Assembly: GCA_038320345.1 (NCBI GenBank)
Contig: JBBQED010000009.1
Span: forward strand, 77,047-141,046
Reading direction: 5' to 3'
Source: JBBQED01 sp038320345
Lineage (GTDB): Bacteria > Bacteroidota > Bacteroidia > AKYH767-A > OLB10
DNA: 64,000 bases
The translations under genes and the position numbers were made by a program. The notes under the pieces are model-generated. The model saw nothing but the letters and a program-made list of their open reading frames with translations. It ran no database searches and was not told where the DNA came from. This document shows, in pieces, positions 26,516-36,743 of this stretch. The number at the start of each line of letters is the position of its first letter. Positions within the stretch are counted from its first letter, which is position 1.

Positions 26516-27451
26516 ATGAGCAAAACCAAAAACTTCCTGAATAAAAGTTGGTATTTACTTCGAACAACCGGCGGAGCAGTAGTAGAAGATAATGTACCTA
26601 AACTAGCTGCCTCACTCTCATATTATACAATTTTTTCACTACCTCCTCTTCTAATCATCATCATTTATCTTTCTGGTATATTTTTCGGTCCTGAAGCGGT
26701 GCGTGGGGAATTATTTGGACAAATCAATGGATTAGTAGGCAATAGTGCAGCTTCTCAGATTCAAGAAATGATTAAAAATGTAAAACTCTCAGATAGTAAT
26801 GGTATCGCTGCAGTTTTAGGAGTAATCACTCTACTTGTGGGCGCATCAGGAGTATTTACAGAAATACAAGATTCCATCAATTATATCTGGGGACTAAAAG
26901 CTAAGCCTAAAAGAGGATTAATTAAATTCCTTAAAAACAGAATTACTTCTTTTTCGATGGTGGCATCAATTGGATTCCTATTGCTAGTTGGATTGATCGT
27001 AAATTCGATTATGGACATCATGAATAAGAAATTACAGACTATCTTCCCTGAGTTTACCATTACTTTATTCTATGCCCTCAATCTGATAATAGTCTTTGTG
27101 ATAATTACTCTACTATTTACAGTCATTTTCAAAGCACTTCCAGATGGGAAAGTTGCATTGAAAGATGGAATTAAAGGTGCTGGATTTACATCAACACTTT
27201 TTATGATCGGTAAATTTATTATTGGCTATTATTTGGGTAAATCTGCAACTGCATCTACCTATGGCGTCGCAGGTTCATTGATTATCATACTACTTTGGGT
27301 GTATTATTCGGCGATCATTCTTTACTCAGGTGCAGAATTTACTAAGATTTATGCTAAAACATATGGAAAAGGAATAATTCCAAATGATTATGCCGTAAAA
27401 ATCTTAAAGGATATTGAAAAAGAACCTACCTTAGTCAACCATGATAAATAA
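26516..27451 (+). CDS. YihY/virulence factor BrkB family membrane protein
   Basis: 311 residues with about six membrane helices. Family marks: NVPKLAASLSYYTIFSLPPLLI near the N-terminus, GVFTEIQDSINYIWGLKAKP in the middle, and the C-terminal YGVAGSLIIILLWVYYSAII with GAEFTKIYAKTYG. Formerly annotated 'ribonuclease BN', which is wrong for the family. YhdP/YhjG/TamB-type lipid transport and YihY often occur together, but its role is unknown. Confidence 0.92.
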   Translation: MSKTKNFLNKSWYLLRTTGGAVVEDNVPKLAASLSYYTIFSLPPLLIIIIYLSGIFFGPEAVRGELFGQINGLVGNSAASQIQEMIKNVKLSDSNGIAAVLGVITLLVGASGVFTEIQDSINYIWGLKAKPKRGLIKFLKNRITSFSMVASIGFLLLVGLIVNSIMDIMNKKLQTIFPEFTITLFYALNLIIVFVIITLLFTVIFKALPDGKVALKDGIKGAGFTSTLFMIGKFIIGYYLGKSATASTYGVAGSLIIILLWVYYSAIILYSGAEFTKIYAKTYGKGIIPNDYAVKILKDIEKEPTLVNHDK

Positions 27452-27547
27452 AAATACGGGCAATTTAATCCCCACAAACGACAATTAAGGGTCGATTTTT
27501 ATTTGGCAAGATATTCTCATAGCAACTAAAAACTAATCTCTAAAATT

Positions 27548-27706
27548 ATGGGAAACTTACTTTATCTTATCGCTGTCATCCTTGTTATAGGCTGGTTAAT
27601 TGGCTTCTTTGGAATGCATGTACAAGGAGGATTAATTCACATTTTATTGGTAATTGCAGTCATAGCAGTGTTATTTAGGATAATACGCGGTGAAAAACCT
27701 TTATAA
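27548..27706 (+). CDS. Lmo0937-type small membrane protein
   Basis: 52 residues, two membrane helices (LLYLIAVILVIGWLIGFFG and LIHILLVIAVIAVLFRIIRG) separated by a short MHVQGG turn. This is the lmo0937 family pattern of tiny stress-associated membrane proteins. It follows the yihY-type gene by ~100 bp and precedes tamB by 43 bp on the same strand. Confidence 0.85.
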   Translation: MGNLLYLIAVILVIGWLIGFFGMHVQGGLIHILLVIAVIAVLFRIIRGEKPL

Positions 27707-27749
27707 TGTAAATTTTATTACATTAAAGCAGGAATTCTTCCATTAAAAA

Positions 27750-30700
27750 ATGCGGATAGTTAGAATAATTTTAAAATATATATTCCGCATATTAGTTGGA
27801 GTTTTCCTGCTTTTTGTTTTTCTCATTATCATCATTCAAATTAATTTTGTACAAAACTTTCTCGCAGATAAGGCTATTGTATTTCTAAGTAAGAAAACAA
27901 ATAGTGTAATTCGATTAAATAAAATTGGCGTAAAATTTCCAAATAAAATTTTTCTATCAGAAATTTATTTAGAAGATCAACATCATGATACTTTACTCTA
28001 TGCAGGTGAATTAAAATTAAGTCCTGACTTTTTTGAAATAATTAAAGGAAATATTAGTATAAATTCTATCATTCTGGATGATGCAGTAGTCAATCTTTCA
28101 CGATTACAGTCCGATTCGACCTATAATTACAATTTTTTAGTAGAATCTTTCAGCAAACCTGATAAATCTCCCAAAGTTCAGCCTGATTCAAGCAAAGGAT
28201 TGAACCTCAATCTTGATAAAATACAGTTGCACCAGGTAAGATTTTCTTTAGAAGATAAATATGCTGGTATCTCATGTGGACTTTCAGTAAAAGAGTTAAA
28301 TTTAAGAATCAATGAACTAGATCTCAAAAAATTTAAATTTGACATTCGCAGTATAGATCTGAACACATTCGTAGGGAACTTAGTGATTTCAAAATCTCCT
28401 AAAGAAAGTAATAGTGTTTCTAAGCAACCCCAAATCAAAGTCCATACTTTAACTGTTAGTAATTCCGCTTTCGCCTACAAAAACACTCCCGACCAATCCG
28501 ATCTGCTGGCCTCTATCAATAAATTTAATTTGCAAGATGCACTCTATTCGCCTGAGAATTATGAAATCAGCATCAAAAGTCTTGCATTATCTAATAGTGT
28601 TTACAGATCAAACAGTATAGCAGATACAAGTCTGAAAACCTTACCTGTAAACAAGAAATCCAATTCCGAAAATCCTTGGAAGATAAAGGCAGATAAAATA
28701 GATTTAAGTAAAAATGAGATTTCCATCAATAAAACTAATTTACCGAATAGGAATTCAACTTTTGATAATAATCATTTAAATTATAAGGGGGTTTCCTTAT
28801 TACTTCATAACCTACAATTCTCATCATCACTAACAGCATTTAAACTTGACAAATTATCATTGGAAAGTGAAGGAAACTTCGTAGTCAAGAAAATAGCTAG
28901 TACTTTTAAAATGACGAGAACATCAATCCAACTTGATGAAACACAAATAGAAACTTCTCACTCCAAAATAGATCTATCTGCACTCCTCAAATTTACATCG
29001 CTAACAACACTTTCAGATTCAATTCAAAATCTGCAAGTCAATGCGGAATTTAATCCCACACTGATTAATACTAGCGATATCTTATATTTTAGTCCACAAT
29101 TAGCTAAACAAAATTATTTTAGGGGCTCCGGAAAAGAAATTAGTTTATCAGGCCGTTTTACAGGTAAGGTAGGTGATTTAAAGGGTGAAAAAATATCAAT
29201 AAAAACGGCTCAACAAACCGAACTTTTTTCTGATTTTATCATTTCAGGACTCCCTGATATAAAGCATGCCAATTTCATACTACCAAATTTATTTATCAAA
29301 TCCGGAAGAAATGATCTTATTAGTATTTTAGGTAATAACATATTGCCCCCATCGCTCAATTTACCATTGCACTTTTCGATTAAAGCAGATTTCAGAGGAA
29401 GATTAAAAGATTTTACTGGAAACATCAATATGGTTTCTGATCAAGGAAATCTTAAGGCATTTGCATTCTTGGACGAGCAAGAAAACTTCCATTGTAAAAT
29501 AAGCAGTGAGGAATTCAACCTTGGAAAACTACTTAAAAACGAAAAAATGCTCGGTCCTGCAACCTTGAAAGCTGACATTGAAGGAAAAGGGTTAGATGTA
29601 AATAAGATTGAAGCCAGAGTGATCATAAATGCAGAATCCATAGAACTTAATCAATACAATTATCATCTTTTAAGTATTGATGGAAAAGTACTAGGCCGAC
29701 AATTTGATGGGAAGATAAATTTAAATGATACTAATGCTGTTTTCGATTTCCAAGGACTTGTAAATCTCGATAAAGGCAATGAAATATACAATTTTACCCT
29801 TGACTTAAAAGGTGCAGATCTGAAAAAACTTCACTTTAGTGATGAAGATCTGCGAATTAGTTTAACGGCAATTTCGGATTTAAAAGGAAATACGATTGAT
29901 AATATTAATGGAACAGCCGGCATAACGAAAATAATTATTGCGCACAATGGTAAAAAGTATGTATTAGATTCGATTTTGGTAGCTTCCATAAATAAAGAAG
30001 GGAAGAGTGAAATGAATTTGAAAAGTGCAATAGTGGGTATCAAATACAATGGCACATTCTCACCCGGAAGTATTTCAAAAGAAATAAAAAAACATATTAA
30101 CCGATACTTCCCTTTAGGTACTGATACACAAACGGTGATTAGTAAACCACAAAAATTCAATTTTGAAATAGAACTACATAACAATGCATTGATCTCCGAA
30201 GTATTCTTGCCAAAGCTTAATGAATTTGAAACAGTGCTCATTGCCGGTGATTTTGATAGCGAACAAAACAAATTATCACTCAATGTTTCCATTCCTCATG
30301 TTAAATATGATGGCATTGAAGTGAAAGATCTTAAGTTAGACATCAATTCTGATGAAAAAGATTTGAATTATAAATTATTCATACCTGAGCTTTTGAATCC
30401 TTCCATGCAAATAAAAAATTTGGATCTTAATGGTAAATTAACAGACCAAAAAGCTAGCATTAATATATCTAGTATTGAAGAAGATCAAAAAACGCTCGAG
30501 ATCCATTCTGAAGTATTACCAGAATCGGATTACTACAAATTTCATATTCTGCCTACCGACTTTTTTCTAGGAAACAAAAGTTGGACGCTTCCTGAAGACA
30601 ATTTTATTGCTTTTGGGAAACCAGGGATCTGGATCCACAATATTAGTTTAAAGCAATCCGGTGACGAGCTATCTATAAATTCCATACATGACAAATTTAA

Positions 30701-32723
30701 AGATGATTTTAAAATAGTATTTTCTAATTTTTCCATTGAAAATATAACTGACATCGTTCAAAAAGATACCAGTCTAGTGAGTGGCATAATCGATGGCGAG
30801 ATCTTATTGAAACAAACTGTGCAAAATTTTGGGATAATTGCAAATCTTAATATAAAAGATCTAGAAGTCAGGAAGAATGCAATAGGCAATATAGCAGTAA
30901 AAGCAAGTAATCCCCAAGCAGGAAAATTTGATTTTAATTTAAATATCTCAGGATTGAAAAATGATATCCAGATGAATGGATATTACAATCCTTCAGATTC
31001 CTTGAATGGAATGCATGTTAAAGCCGACATTAATGCCCTTACCATGGAATCGATTCAGGCATTCGCCAATCAACAGATTTCAAACTCATCAGGTTTATTA
31101 ACAGGTAAAATAACTGTTGATGGTTCAAGTGCAGATCCCAAAATTAATGGATCAGTTACTTTAAAAGATGCTTATACAAATCCAGCTTTACTGAATATGC
31201 GTTTTCATTTTAAAGATGAAACCATAAACTTAAAAAACAATAGTGTCTACTTGAATAATTTTACCATAGAAGATCCTAATGGCAATACTGCAAGTATAAA
31301 TGGATCTGTTCAAATAACTAAAAATTCACCATTCGTATTAGACCTTGGATTAGATTCGCGAGATTTTACTTTATTTAATACTACAGAAAAAGACAATAAA
31401 GTATATTATGGTAAAATGATAATTGATAGTAGAGTTCAGGTGAAAGGAACTTCAGATCTTCCCATAATCACATCACGAATACAACTAAAAGAAGGTTCGA
31501 ATTTTACTTTTGCGGTGCCGGAAAAAAAAATAAATTCAGATAAAGGCGAAGGTGTTGTAGAATTTGATTCTCTTAAATTCCATCCCATACTTATTAGAGA
31601 TGAAACAGCTACAGTCAAATCATCTGCCTATAAAGGACTTGATATTTCCTCAACGATTGAAGTCAACGAAAAAGCTGTATTAAGGTTAATGGTGGATCCC
31701 GAGACAAAAGATTCACTTGTAGTTCAAGGATCTGCTTCACTAGGCTTTACTCTAGACCCTAGCGGAAAGATAAGCTTAACAGGCTCCTACAATCTATCGG
31801 AAGGTAGTTATCTTGTTTCACTAAAATCACTTATTAAAAGAAAATTTGCAATTGAAAAAGGAAGTACAATTGTATGGAATGGAGATCCCTTAGATGCAGA
31901 TGTAAATATCAATGCTATCTATTCCATTAGAACATCCCCTATTGATCTAATCGGCAACGAAATTGCGGGACTCAGTGAAACAGATAGAAATACGTATCGG
32001 CAGAGACTTCCATTTCTCGTTTACCTCAAATTAAAAGGACCTTTACTTAAACCAGATATTAGTTTCGAGATACAACTTCCTCCCGACCAAAAAGGTGCAA
32101 TGGGTGGTGTGGTAAATGCAAAATTAATTCAGTTAAACGAAGATCCATCTGCACTAAACAAGCAAGTATTTGCATTACTCGTTTTAAGAAGATTCATACA
32201 GGAGAATCCATTGGAATCTGCAAATCAGGGGTCTGCTGCTTCCAATCTCGCGAGATCGAGTGTCAGTAGTTTTCTTACCGCTCAACTCAATCAATATGGA
32301 TCAAATATAGTACCTGGTGTAGAATTAAACTTTGATGTTCAATCTTATGATGATTATAGCAGTGGACAGGCAGAAGGACGTACACAGCTAGGTCTTGGAG
32401 TCCAAAAACAATTATTGAACGACCGTTTAAGCGTCCAAGTTGGAGGAACTGTAGATGTAGAAGGACAACGTGCACAAGAGAATTCAGCAAGTAATATAAC
32501 CGGTGATGTAACAGTTGAATACAAATTAACTGAAGATGGAAGATATCGCTTAAAAGGATTCCGTCACAATCAATATGAAGGAGCTTTAGAAGGTCAATTA
32601 GTGGAAACGGGTGTTGGCTTATTGTACAGCAAAGATTTTAACGAATGGAAAGAATTATTCAAATCAAATCGTAAGGAAAGCAAAGATCTGAACGAAAATG
32701 AAAATAGCGATGAAAAGAACTAA
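27750..32723 (+). CDS. tamB: Translocation and assembly module protein TamB
   Basis: 1657 residues. An N-terminal membrane anchor (ILVGVFLLFVFLIIIIQI) is followed by a very long periplasmic beta-rich body of AsmA-like repeats (for example INSIILDDAVVNLSRL). The conserved TamB/DUF490 C-terminal domain begins at ~1250 (SSTIEVNEKAVLRLMVD, GSYNLSEGSYLVSL, IVWNGDPLDADVNI) and ends with VGGTVDVEG and TEDGRYRLKGF. It spans the periplasm with a hydrophobic groove and cooperates with an Omp85-family partner; here that gene follows with a short overlap. Length is typical for Bacteroidota TamB. Confidence 0.93.
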   Translation: MRIVRIILKYIFRILVGVFLLFVFLIIIIQINFVQNFLADKAIVFLSKKTNSVIRLNKIGVKFPNKIFLSEIYLEDQHHDTLLYAGELKLSPDFFEIIKGNISINSIILDDAVVNLSRLQSDSTYNYNFLVESFSKPDKSPKVQPDSSKGLNLNLDKIQLHQVRFSLEDKYAGISCGLSVKELNLRINELDLKKFKFDIRSIDLNTFVGNLVISKSPKESNSVSKQPQIKVHTLTVSNSAFAYKNTPDQSDLLASINKFNLQDALYSPENYEISIKSLALSNSVYRSNSIADTSLKTLPVNKKSNSENPWKIKADKIDLSKNEISINKTNLPNRNSTFDNNHLNYKGVSLLLHNLQFSSSLTAFKLDKLSLESEGNFVVKKIASTFKMTRTSIQLDETQIETSHSKIDLSALLKFTSLTTLSDSIQNLQVNAEFNPTLINTSDILYFSPQLAKQNYFRGSGKEISLSGRFTGKVGDLKGEKISIKTAQQTELFSDFIISGLPDIKHANFILPNLFIKSGRNDLISILGNNILPPSLNLPLHFSIKADFRGRLKDFTGNINMVSDQGNLKAFAFLDEQENFHCKISSEEFNLGKLLKNEKMLGPATLKADIEGKGLDVNKIEARVIINAESIELNQYNYHLLSIDGKVLGRQFDGKINLNDTNAVFDFQGLVNLDKGNEIYNFTLDLKGADLKKLHFSDEDLRISLTAISDLKGNTIDNINGTAGITKIIIAHNGKKYVLDSILVASINKEGKSEMNLKSAIVGIKYNGTFSPGSISKEIKKHINRYFPLGTDTQTVISKPQKFNFEIELHNNALISEVFLPKLNEFETVLIAGDFDSEQNKLSLNVSIPHVKYDGIEVKDLKLDINSDEKDLNYKLFIPELLNPSMQIKNLDLNGKLTDQKASINISSIEEDQKTLEIHSEVLPESDYYKFHILPTDFFLGNKSWTLPEDNFIAFGKPGIWIHNISLKQSGDELSINSIHDKFKDDFKIVFSNFSIENITDIVQKDTSLVSGIIDGEILLKQTVQNFGIIANLNIKDLEVRKNAIGNIAVKASNPQAGKFDFNLNISGLKNDIQMNGYYNPSDSLNGMHVKADINALTMESIQAFANQQISNSSGLLTGKITVDGSSADPKINGSVTLKDAYTNPALLNMRFHFKDETINLKNNSVYLNNFTIEDPNGNTASINGSVQITKNSPFVLDLGLDSRDFTLFNTTEKDNKVYYGKMIIDSRVQVKGTSDLPIITSRIQLKEGSNFTFAVPEKKINSDKGEGVVEFDSLKFHPILIRDETATVKSSAYKGLDISSTIEVNEKAVLRLMVDPETKDSLVVQGSASLGFTLDPSGKISLTGSYNLSEGSYLVSLKSLIKRKFAIEKGSTIVWNGDPLDADVNINAIYSIRTSPIDLIGNEIAGLSETDRNTYRQRLPFLVYLKLKGPLLKPDISFEIQLPPDQKGAMGGVVNAKLIQLNEDPSALNKQVFALLVLRRFIQENPLESANQGSAASNLARSSVSSFLTAQLNQYGSNIVPGVELNFDVQSYDDYSSGQAEGRTQLGLGVQKQLLNDRLSVQVGGTVDVEGQRAQENSASNITGDVTVEYKLTEDGRYRLKGFRHNQYEGALEGQLVETGVGLLYSKDFNEWKELFKSNRKESKDLNENENSDEKN

Positions 32724-35016
32724 CGGACTTTTACTCGTTTTTTCACTATTTATTCTGGTGATCTCTTCCTGTACAGGACTCAAATATATTCCTGACGGCG
32801 AAAAACTCTATACAGGTGCGAAAATAAAATTGGAATCATCAGAAAAAATTAAAAGAAAAAAAACTATAAAAAAAGCAGCGGAAGCTGCCGTTAGACCTCA
32901 ACCCAATAAAACTTTCCTTGGCCAAAGACCGAAATTATGGCTGTATTTTGTTGCTGGAGATACTACTGGTAAAAAGGGTTTTAGTAAGTGGCTAAAGAAA
33001 AAAGGTGAACCTCCTGTTTACTACAGTAGTGTTGATCCGTCAAAAGTCACAGAATTTATTGATGCTAAATTGTTCAACATTGGAATATTCAAAAATAAAA
33101 CAGCATACTATACCAAAGAAAAAAAGAAAACCGCAAGCACAGTATATGAATGTTTTATCCATAGTCCATATAAAATAAGCGAAGTCACACTCTTTGATGA
33201 TGAAGGTATCAAAAATATCATCGAAACCGGTAAAAATAAAACCCTATTAAAAAAGGGAAATGATTACAATCTCGAGGTTTTGAAAAAAGAACGGGAAAGG
33301 ATTGATGCAGCTTTAAAAGACAATGGTTACTTCTATTTTCACCCAGATTATTTACTTTTTAAGGTAGATACTGATGAAATCACTAAAACAATCAAACTGA
33401 AGTTAAATGTTAAACCAGAAACGCCTTTTAAAGCGCTGATCACCTATCGAATAAATCAAGTTTATATAAATCCCAATTATTCTCTGAAAAGAGCAAATGA
33501 AGAAATTATTGGTGATACGTTAATTGCTGATAGTCTAATCTACCTACGAAGCGAATTAAATATACGTCCTTCTGTAATTCGTAGAGCCATATTTTTTAGA
33601 AAAGAAGAAATCTATTCCAGGAAAAAACACAATATCACCTTAAATAGGCTCATGAGCTTAGGATCTTTTAAGTTTGTAAATATCAAATTTACTGAGCATG
33701 ATCCATCACATCCTGGTTACCTTGATGCAATGGTTTTATTAACTCCAACGAAAAAGAGAACTTTCAACACTGAATTAAATTTAGTTTCGAAATCAAATAA
33801 TTTTATAGGTCCGCAACTCAATCTCAATTATAAAAATAGGAATACTTTTAATGGTGCTGAACTCCTCAATGTGACTTTAGGAAGTTCATTTGAGACACAG
33901 TTCAGTGGTAAATACAAGAATTTATACTCCTATGAGATTAATCCTCAAATAGAATTGTATGTTCCGAAGTTTATCACCCCTTTCCCCATAAAAAATTCCA
34001 ATAGCTTTTATATTCCGAAAACAAAATTTGCATTGAGCTATAGCTTCTTGAAAAGGATTCAATACTTTAACCAAACTTCTACACAACTTTCGTACGGTTT
34101 TAAGTGGAAAGAAAACGTAAAGAAGGACCATGAGTTGAATCCAATCAATCTTAGTTACACGACGATATCCAAAAAAACATCAGAATTTGACTCATTACTA
34201 AATATCAATCCATTTCTTAAAAAAAGTTATGAAGAACAATTTATAGTTGGAAGTACTTATTCATTTACATTTAATGAACAGTTGCTACCTGATCAAAAAA
34301 ATCAATTTTACTTTAATGTATCTACAGAAATAGCCGGAAATTCCCTTTCCTTATTAAACAGAATAATAAGCAACGATAAAGTTAATTCGAATGAACCCAA
34401 TCAATTTTTAGGAGTAGTATATTCTCAGTTTGCTAAAATCAGCATTGATACAAGGAATTATATTAATTTCAGAAAAAAGAATAAAATCGCCCTTCGACTT
34501 TATGCAGGCCTAGGAAAAGCTTATGGAAATTCGGATATCCTTCCATATTCTAAACAATTTTTCAGCGGAGGACCCAATAGTATCCGTGCATTTGTCATTA
34601 ATTCATTAGGTCCCGGAACCTATCATCTAGAACCAGAGGTAGGAAATGCATTTTTGGAACAAGGTGGAGATATTAAACTAGAAGGAAATGCAGAATATCG
34701 ATGTAATCTGATCAGTGTTCTTAAAGGTGCCATCTTTATCGAAGCAGGAAATACTTGGCTACTTAAAAATAACCCTCAAATTCTCTCCGCTCCTTTCAGT
34801 ATTTCGAGATTCTACAAAGAATTAGCTGTAGGAACTGGATTAGGATTGCGACTTGATGTTTCATTCTTTGTACTACGATTTGACCTAGGAATCCCTTTAA
34901 GGAAACCTTGGTTAGACGAAGGCAAGCGATGGGTAATCAATGATATTGCTATAGGTAGTTCTAGCTGGCGTAGTGACAACTTAATTTTAAATATAGCTAT
35001 CGGGTACCCATTTTAG
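32710..35016 (+). CDS. tamL: Omp85/BamA-family outer-membrane lipoprotein (TamL)
   Basis: 768 residues from ATG 32710, 14 nt inside the tamB end; an ATG at 32698 is the alternative. The signal peptide has a lipobox (LFILVISSC), so unlike proteobacterial TamA the protein should carry a lipid on its N-terminal cysteine. POTRA-like segments span ~60-330 (HSPYKISEVTLFDDEGI, VINR-type repeats), then a 16-strand barrel with the Omp85 signature region (FSGGPNSIRAFVINSLGPG) and a C-terminal LNIAIGYPF strand ending in F. This is the TamB partner known in Bacteroidota as TamL. Confidence 0.9.
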   Translation: MKRTNGLLLVFSLFILVISSCTGLKYIPDGEKLYTGAKIKLESSEKIKRKKTIKKAAEAAVRPQPNKTFLGQRPKLWLYFVAGDTTGKKGFSKWLKKKGEPPVYYSSVDPSKVTEFIDAKLFNIGIFKNKTAYYTKEKKKTASTVYECFIHSPYKISEVTLFDDEGIKNIIETGKNKTLLKKGNDYNLEVLKKERERIDAALKDNGYFYFHPDYLLFKVDTDEITKTIKLKLNVKPETPFKALITYRINQVYINPNYSLKRANEEIIGDTLIADSLIYLRSELNIRPSVIRRAIFFRKEEIYSRKKHNITLNRLMSLGSFKFVNIKFTEHDPSHPGYLDAMVLLTPTKKRTFNTELNLVSKSNNFIGPQLNLNYKNRNTFNGAELLNVTLGSSFETQFSGKYKNLYSYEINPQIELYVPKFITPFPIKNSNSFYIPKTKFALSYSFLKRIQYFNQTSTQLSYGFKWKENVKKDHELNPINLSYTTISKKTSEFDSLLNINPFLKKSYEEQFIVGSTYSFTFNEQLLPDQKNQFYFNVSTEIAGNSLSLLNRIISNDKVNSNEPNQFLGVVYSQFAKISIDTRNYINFRKKNKIALRLYAGLGKAYGNSDILPYSKQFFSGGPNSIRAFVINSLGPGTYHLEPEVGNAFLEQGGDIKLEGNAEYRCNLISVLKGAIFIEAGNTWLLKNNPQILSAPFSISRFYKELAVGTGLGLRLDVSFFVLRFDLGIPLRKPWLDEGKRWVINDIAIGSSSWRSDNLILNIAIGYPF

Positions 35017-35065
35017 GTTGGCACAAACTTTTACTTACTTCTAGAAACCAATCAAATAAAAGGTC

Positions 35066-35656
35066 ATGAAAACTATTAAAAACGCTAAGCAACTTATTGC
35101 AAAATGCATGTATGCATGTTCACTATCTGTACTTATGATTTCTTGTTCAAATAATCCAAAGACAGAAGATTCGAAGGATGTTGCTAAAGAACATAATGAG
35201 GCTAAATTCGATAATAAAGCTGAGGATGATGCTAAATTTCTGGTAAATGCTGCTGAAATTAACCTCATGGAAATTCAATTGGGTGAATTAGCTACTACCA
35301 AAGGTATGAATGCGGAAACAAAGGAACTTGGCAAAATGATGGTTAGTGAGCATACAAAAAATTTCGAGGATCTTAAAGCACTTGCAGCTTTAAAAATGAT
35401 GACCATTCCAATGGCTGTTACCGAAAAAGGTCAAGATGCTTATAACAAACTTCAAAAGAAAAGCGGAAATGACTTTGATAAAGAATTTTGTGATATGATG
35501 GTGGATGGACATAAAGATGCCATTGATCTATTTGAAAAAGCAGAAAAAAATGTTGCTGATGCTGAAATAAAATCATATGTTAGTGCTACACTCCCTGCTC
35601 TCAGATCACATTTGGATAATTGTATGAAAAACCAAGATCTAATGAAAAAAATGTAA
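35066..35656 (+). CDS. DUF4142 lipoprotein
   Basis: 196 residues. Lipoprotein signal (ACSLSVLMISC), a charged linker, then a DUF4142 domain at ~55-190, a ferritin-like four-helix bundle (FLVNAAEINLMEIQLGELA, MVSEHTKNFEDLKALA, ICD.MVDGHKDAIDLFEKA-type helix, CMKNQDL). DUF4142 proteins are envelope stress proteins of unknown biochemical role; no full di-iron site can be claimed. A TTGGCAC hexamer at 35017-35023 lies upstream but lacks a convincing -12 partner. Ends in a terminator at 35687. Confidence 0.88.
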   Translation: MKTIKNAKQLIAKCMYACSLSVLMISCSNNPKTEDSKDVAKEHNEAKFDNKAEDDAKFLVNAAEINLMEIQLGELATTKGMNAETKELGKMMVSEHTKNFEDLKALAALKMMTIPMAVTEKGQDAYNKLQKKSGNDFDKEFCDMMVDGHKDAIDLFEKAEKNVADAEIKSYVSATLPALRSHLDNCMKNQDLMKKM

Positions 35657-35686
35657 TCTGAAAGTATCAAATATACAATACTCTTA

Positions 35687-35724
35687 AAAGCCAGGATGAT
35701 CCTAAGAAATCATTCTGGCTTTTG
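35687..35724 (+). terminator. Terminator after the DUF4142 gene
   Basis: AAAGCCAG-ATGAT / ATCAT-CTGGCTTTT stem with one mismatch and an 8-nt loop, then TGCTTT. Confidence 0.75.
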
Positions 35725-35937
35725 CTTTAATAAGTAATTCAAGTAAAGATTATATATATTCCATCTATCAATAATTCCTGCTGAATCATCCTTCTGTAAG
35801 TCGTAAATTACCCCCTTTACTTAGTGGAACCAACGAATTTGAAGTAAGTAAAATTGATGATAGAATAATTTTTCCTATTCCCATAAGAAATGGCATACTA
35901 TTTTAAGAAGAATTATGAAACTACAAAAAACAAAACC

Positions 35938-36399
35938 ATGGAAACCCTAAATGAAAAAAGCATCAAAGTCTTGAATGATCTTATTGAAATTAATAACGAT
36001 CGCATTGAAGGATATGAACGCGCAATCAAAGAAACTGAAGATCATGAGCTAGAAACAATTTTTACTTCCAATGCGGCTGTAAGTCGTCAGTTCCGATCCG
36101 AACTTATCAGCCAAGTAATTCAAAATGGAGGCACGCCAACAGAGGGCACTACTTTATCAGGTAAGGTATATCGAGGATGGATGGATATCAAATCAACCGT
36201 AACAGGAAATGACAATCATGCAATTCTTAGCTCTTGTGAATATGGAGAAGATGCGGCGTTGGATGTTTATGAAGAAGCACTCCAATCTGATGATTTAACA
36301 ACAAAGGCAAGAGAAATAGTACTGCAGCAGCAAAGCGGAATAGAGAAAGCACATAATCATATACGTGCGCTTAGAGATTCAGCAAAAGTCAACAAATAG
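35938..36399 (+). CDS. PA2169-type four-helix-bundle protein (DUF2383)
   Basis: 153 residues from ATG 35938 (METLNEKSIKVLNDLIEINN); the longer frame from 35890 adds an unlikely 16-residue leader. Ferritin-like helices: NDRIEGYERAIKE, FRSELISQVIQNGG, EYGEDAALDVYEEAL, GIEKAHNHIRALRDS. DUF2383 proteins have E/H residues that could bind metal, but the function is unknown. Cytoplasmic, single gene, in the stress cluster. Confidence 0.88.
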   Translation: METLNEKSIKVLNDLIEINNDRIEGYERAIKETEDHELETIFTSNAAVSRQFRSELISQVIQNGGTPTEGTTLSGKVYRGWMDIKSTVTGNDNHAILSSCEYGEDAALDVYEEALQSDDLTTKAREIVLQQQSGIEKAHNHIRALRDSAKVNK

Positions 36400-36435
36400 T
36401 AAAAGTTCTATTCTTCTTTTTAAGAATACGGCATC

Positions 36436-36472
36436 AATGTAGGGGAAAATTATTTACTCCTACATTTTTTTT
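36436..36472 (+). terminator. Terminator after the DUF2383 gene
   Basis: AATGTAGG / CCTACATT stem with a 15-nt loop, followed by a run of T. Confidence 0.7.
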
Positions 36473-36743
36473 AAGGTAACGCCACCGAGGTTCCAAAGTC
36501 AACAGAACTGATCTAACTTCAGTTTGAAAAAAGGACAGTATTGAGAGATATATCAATACTGCTTAATTGCTTTAGAAAATCTCACATAAGACTTGAGCCT
36601 CAAATCTAACCTTAATCAATCCCTAATCAAATCATGATTTACAGGAAAAACATAAAGGGCACTCTTACACTTTAAAATTTCTTTATGAATATATTTACCT
36701 AATTACAAAAAAAACTTCTTGCAGTTAATAATTCCTTTGCTTT
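36473..36743. other. Intergenic spacer
   Basis: No gene seen. It contains a 9-bp perfect hairpin CAGTATTGA / TCAATACTG around 36536-36562 without a T-run, of unknown role. Confidence 0.4.

Noticed and set aside
26516..27451. Ribonuclease BN function for the YihY-type protein
   Set aside because: The name is historical; the multi-helix membrane protein has no nuclease motifs.
29831..30292. Minus-strand 153-residue frame inside tamB
   Set aside because: Shadow of the tamB reading frame with no start context or neighbours on that strand.
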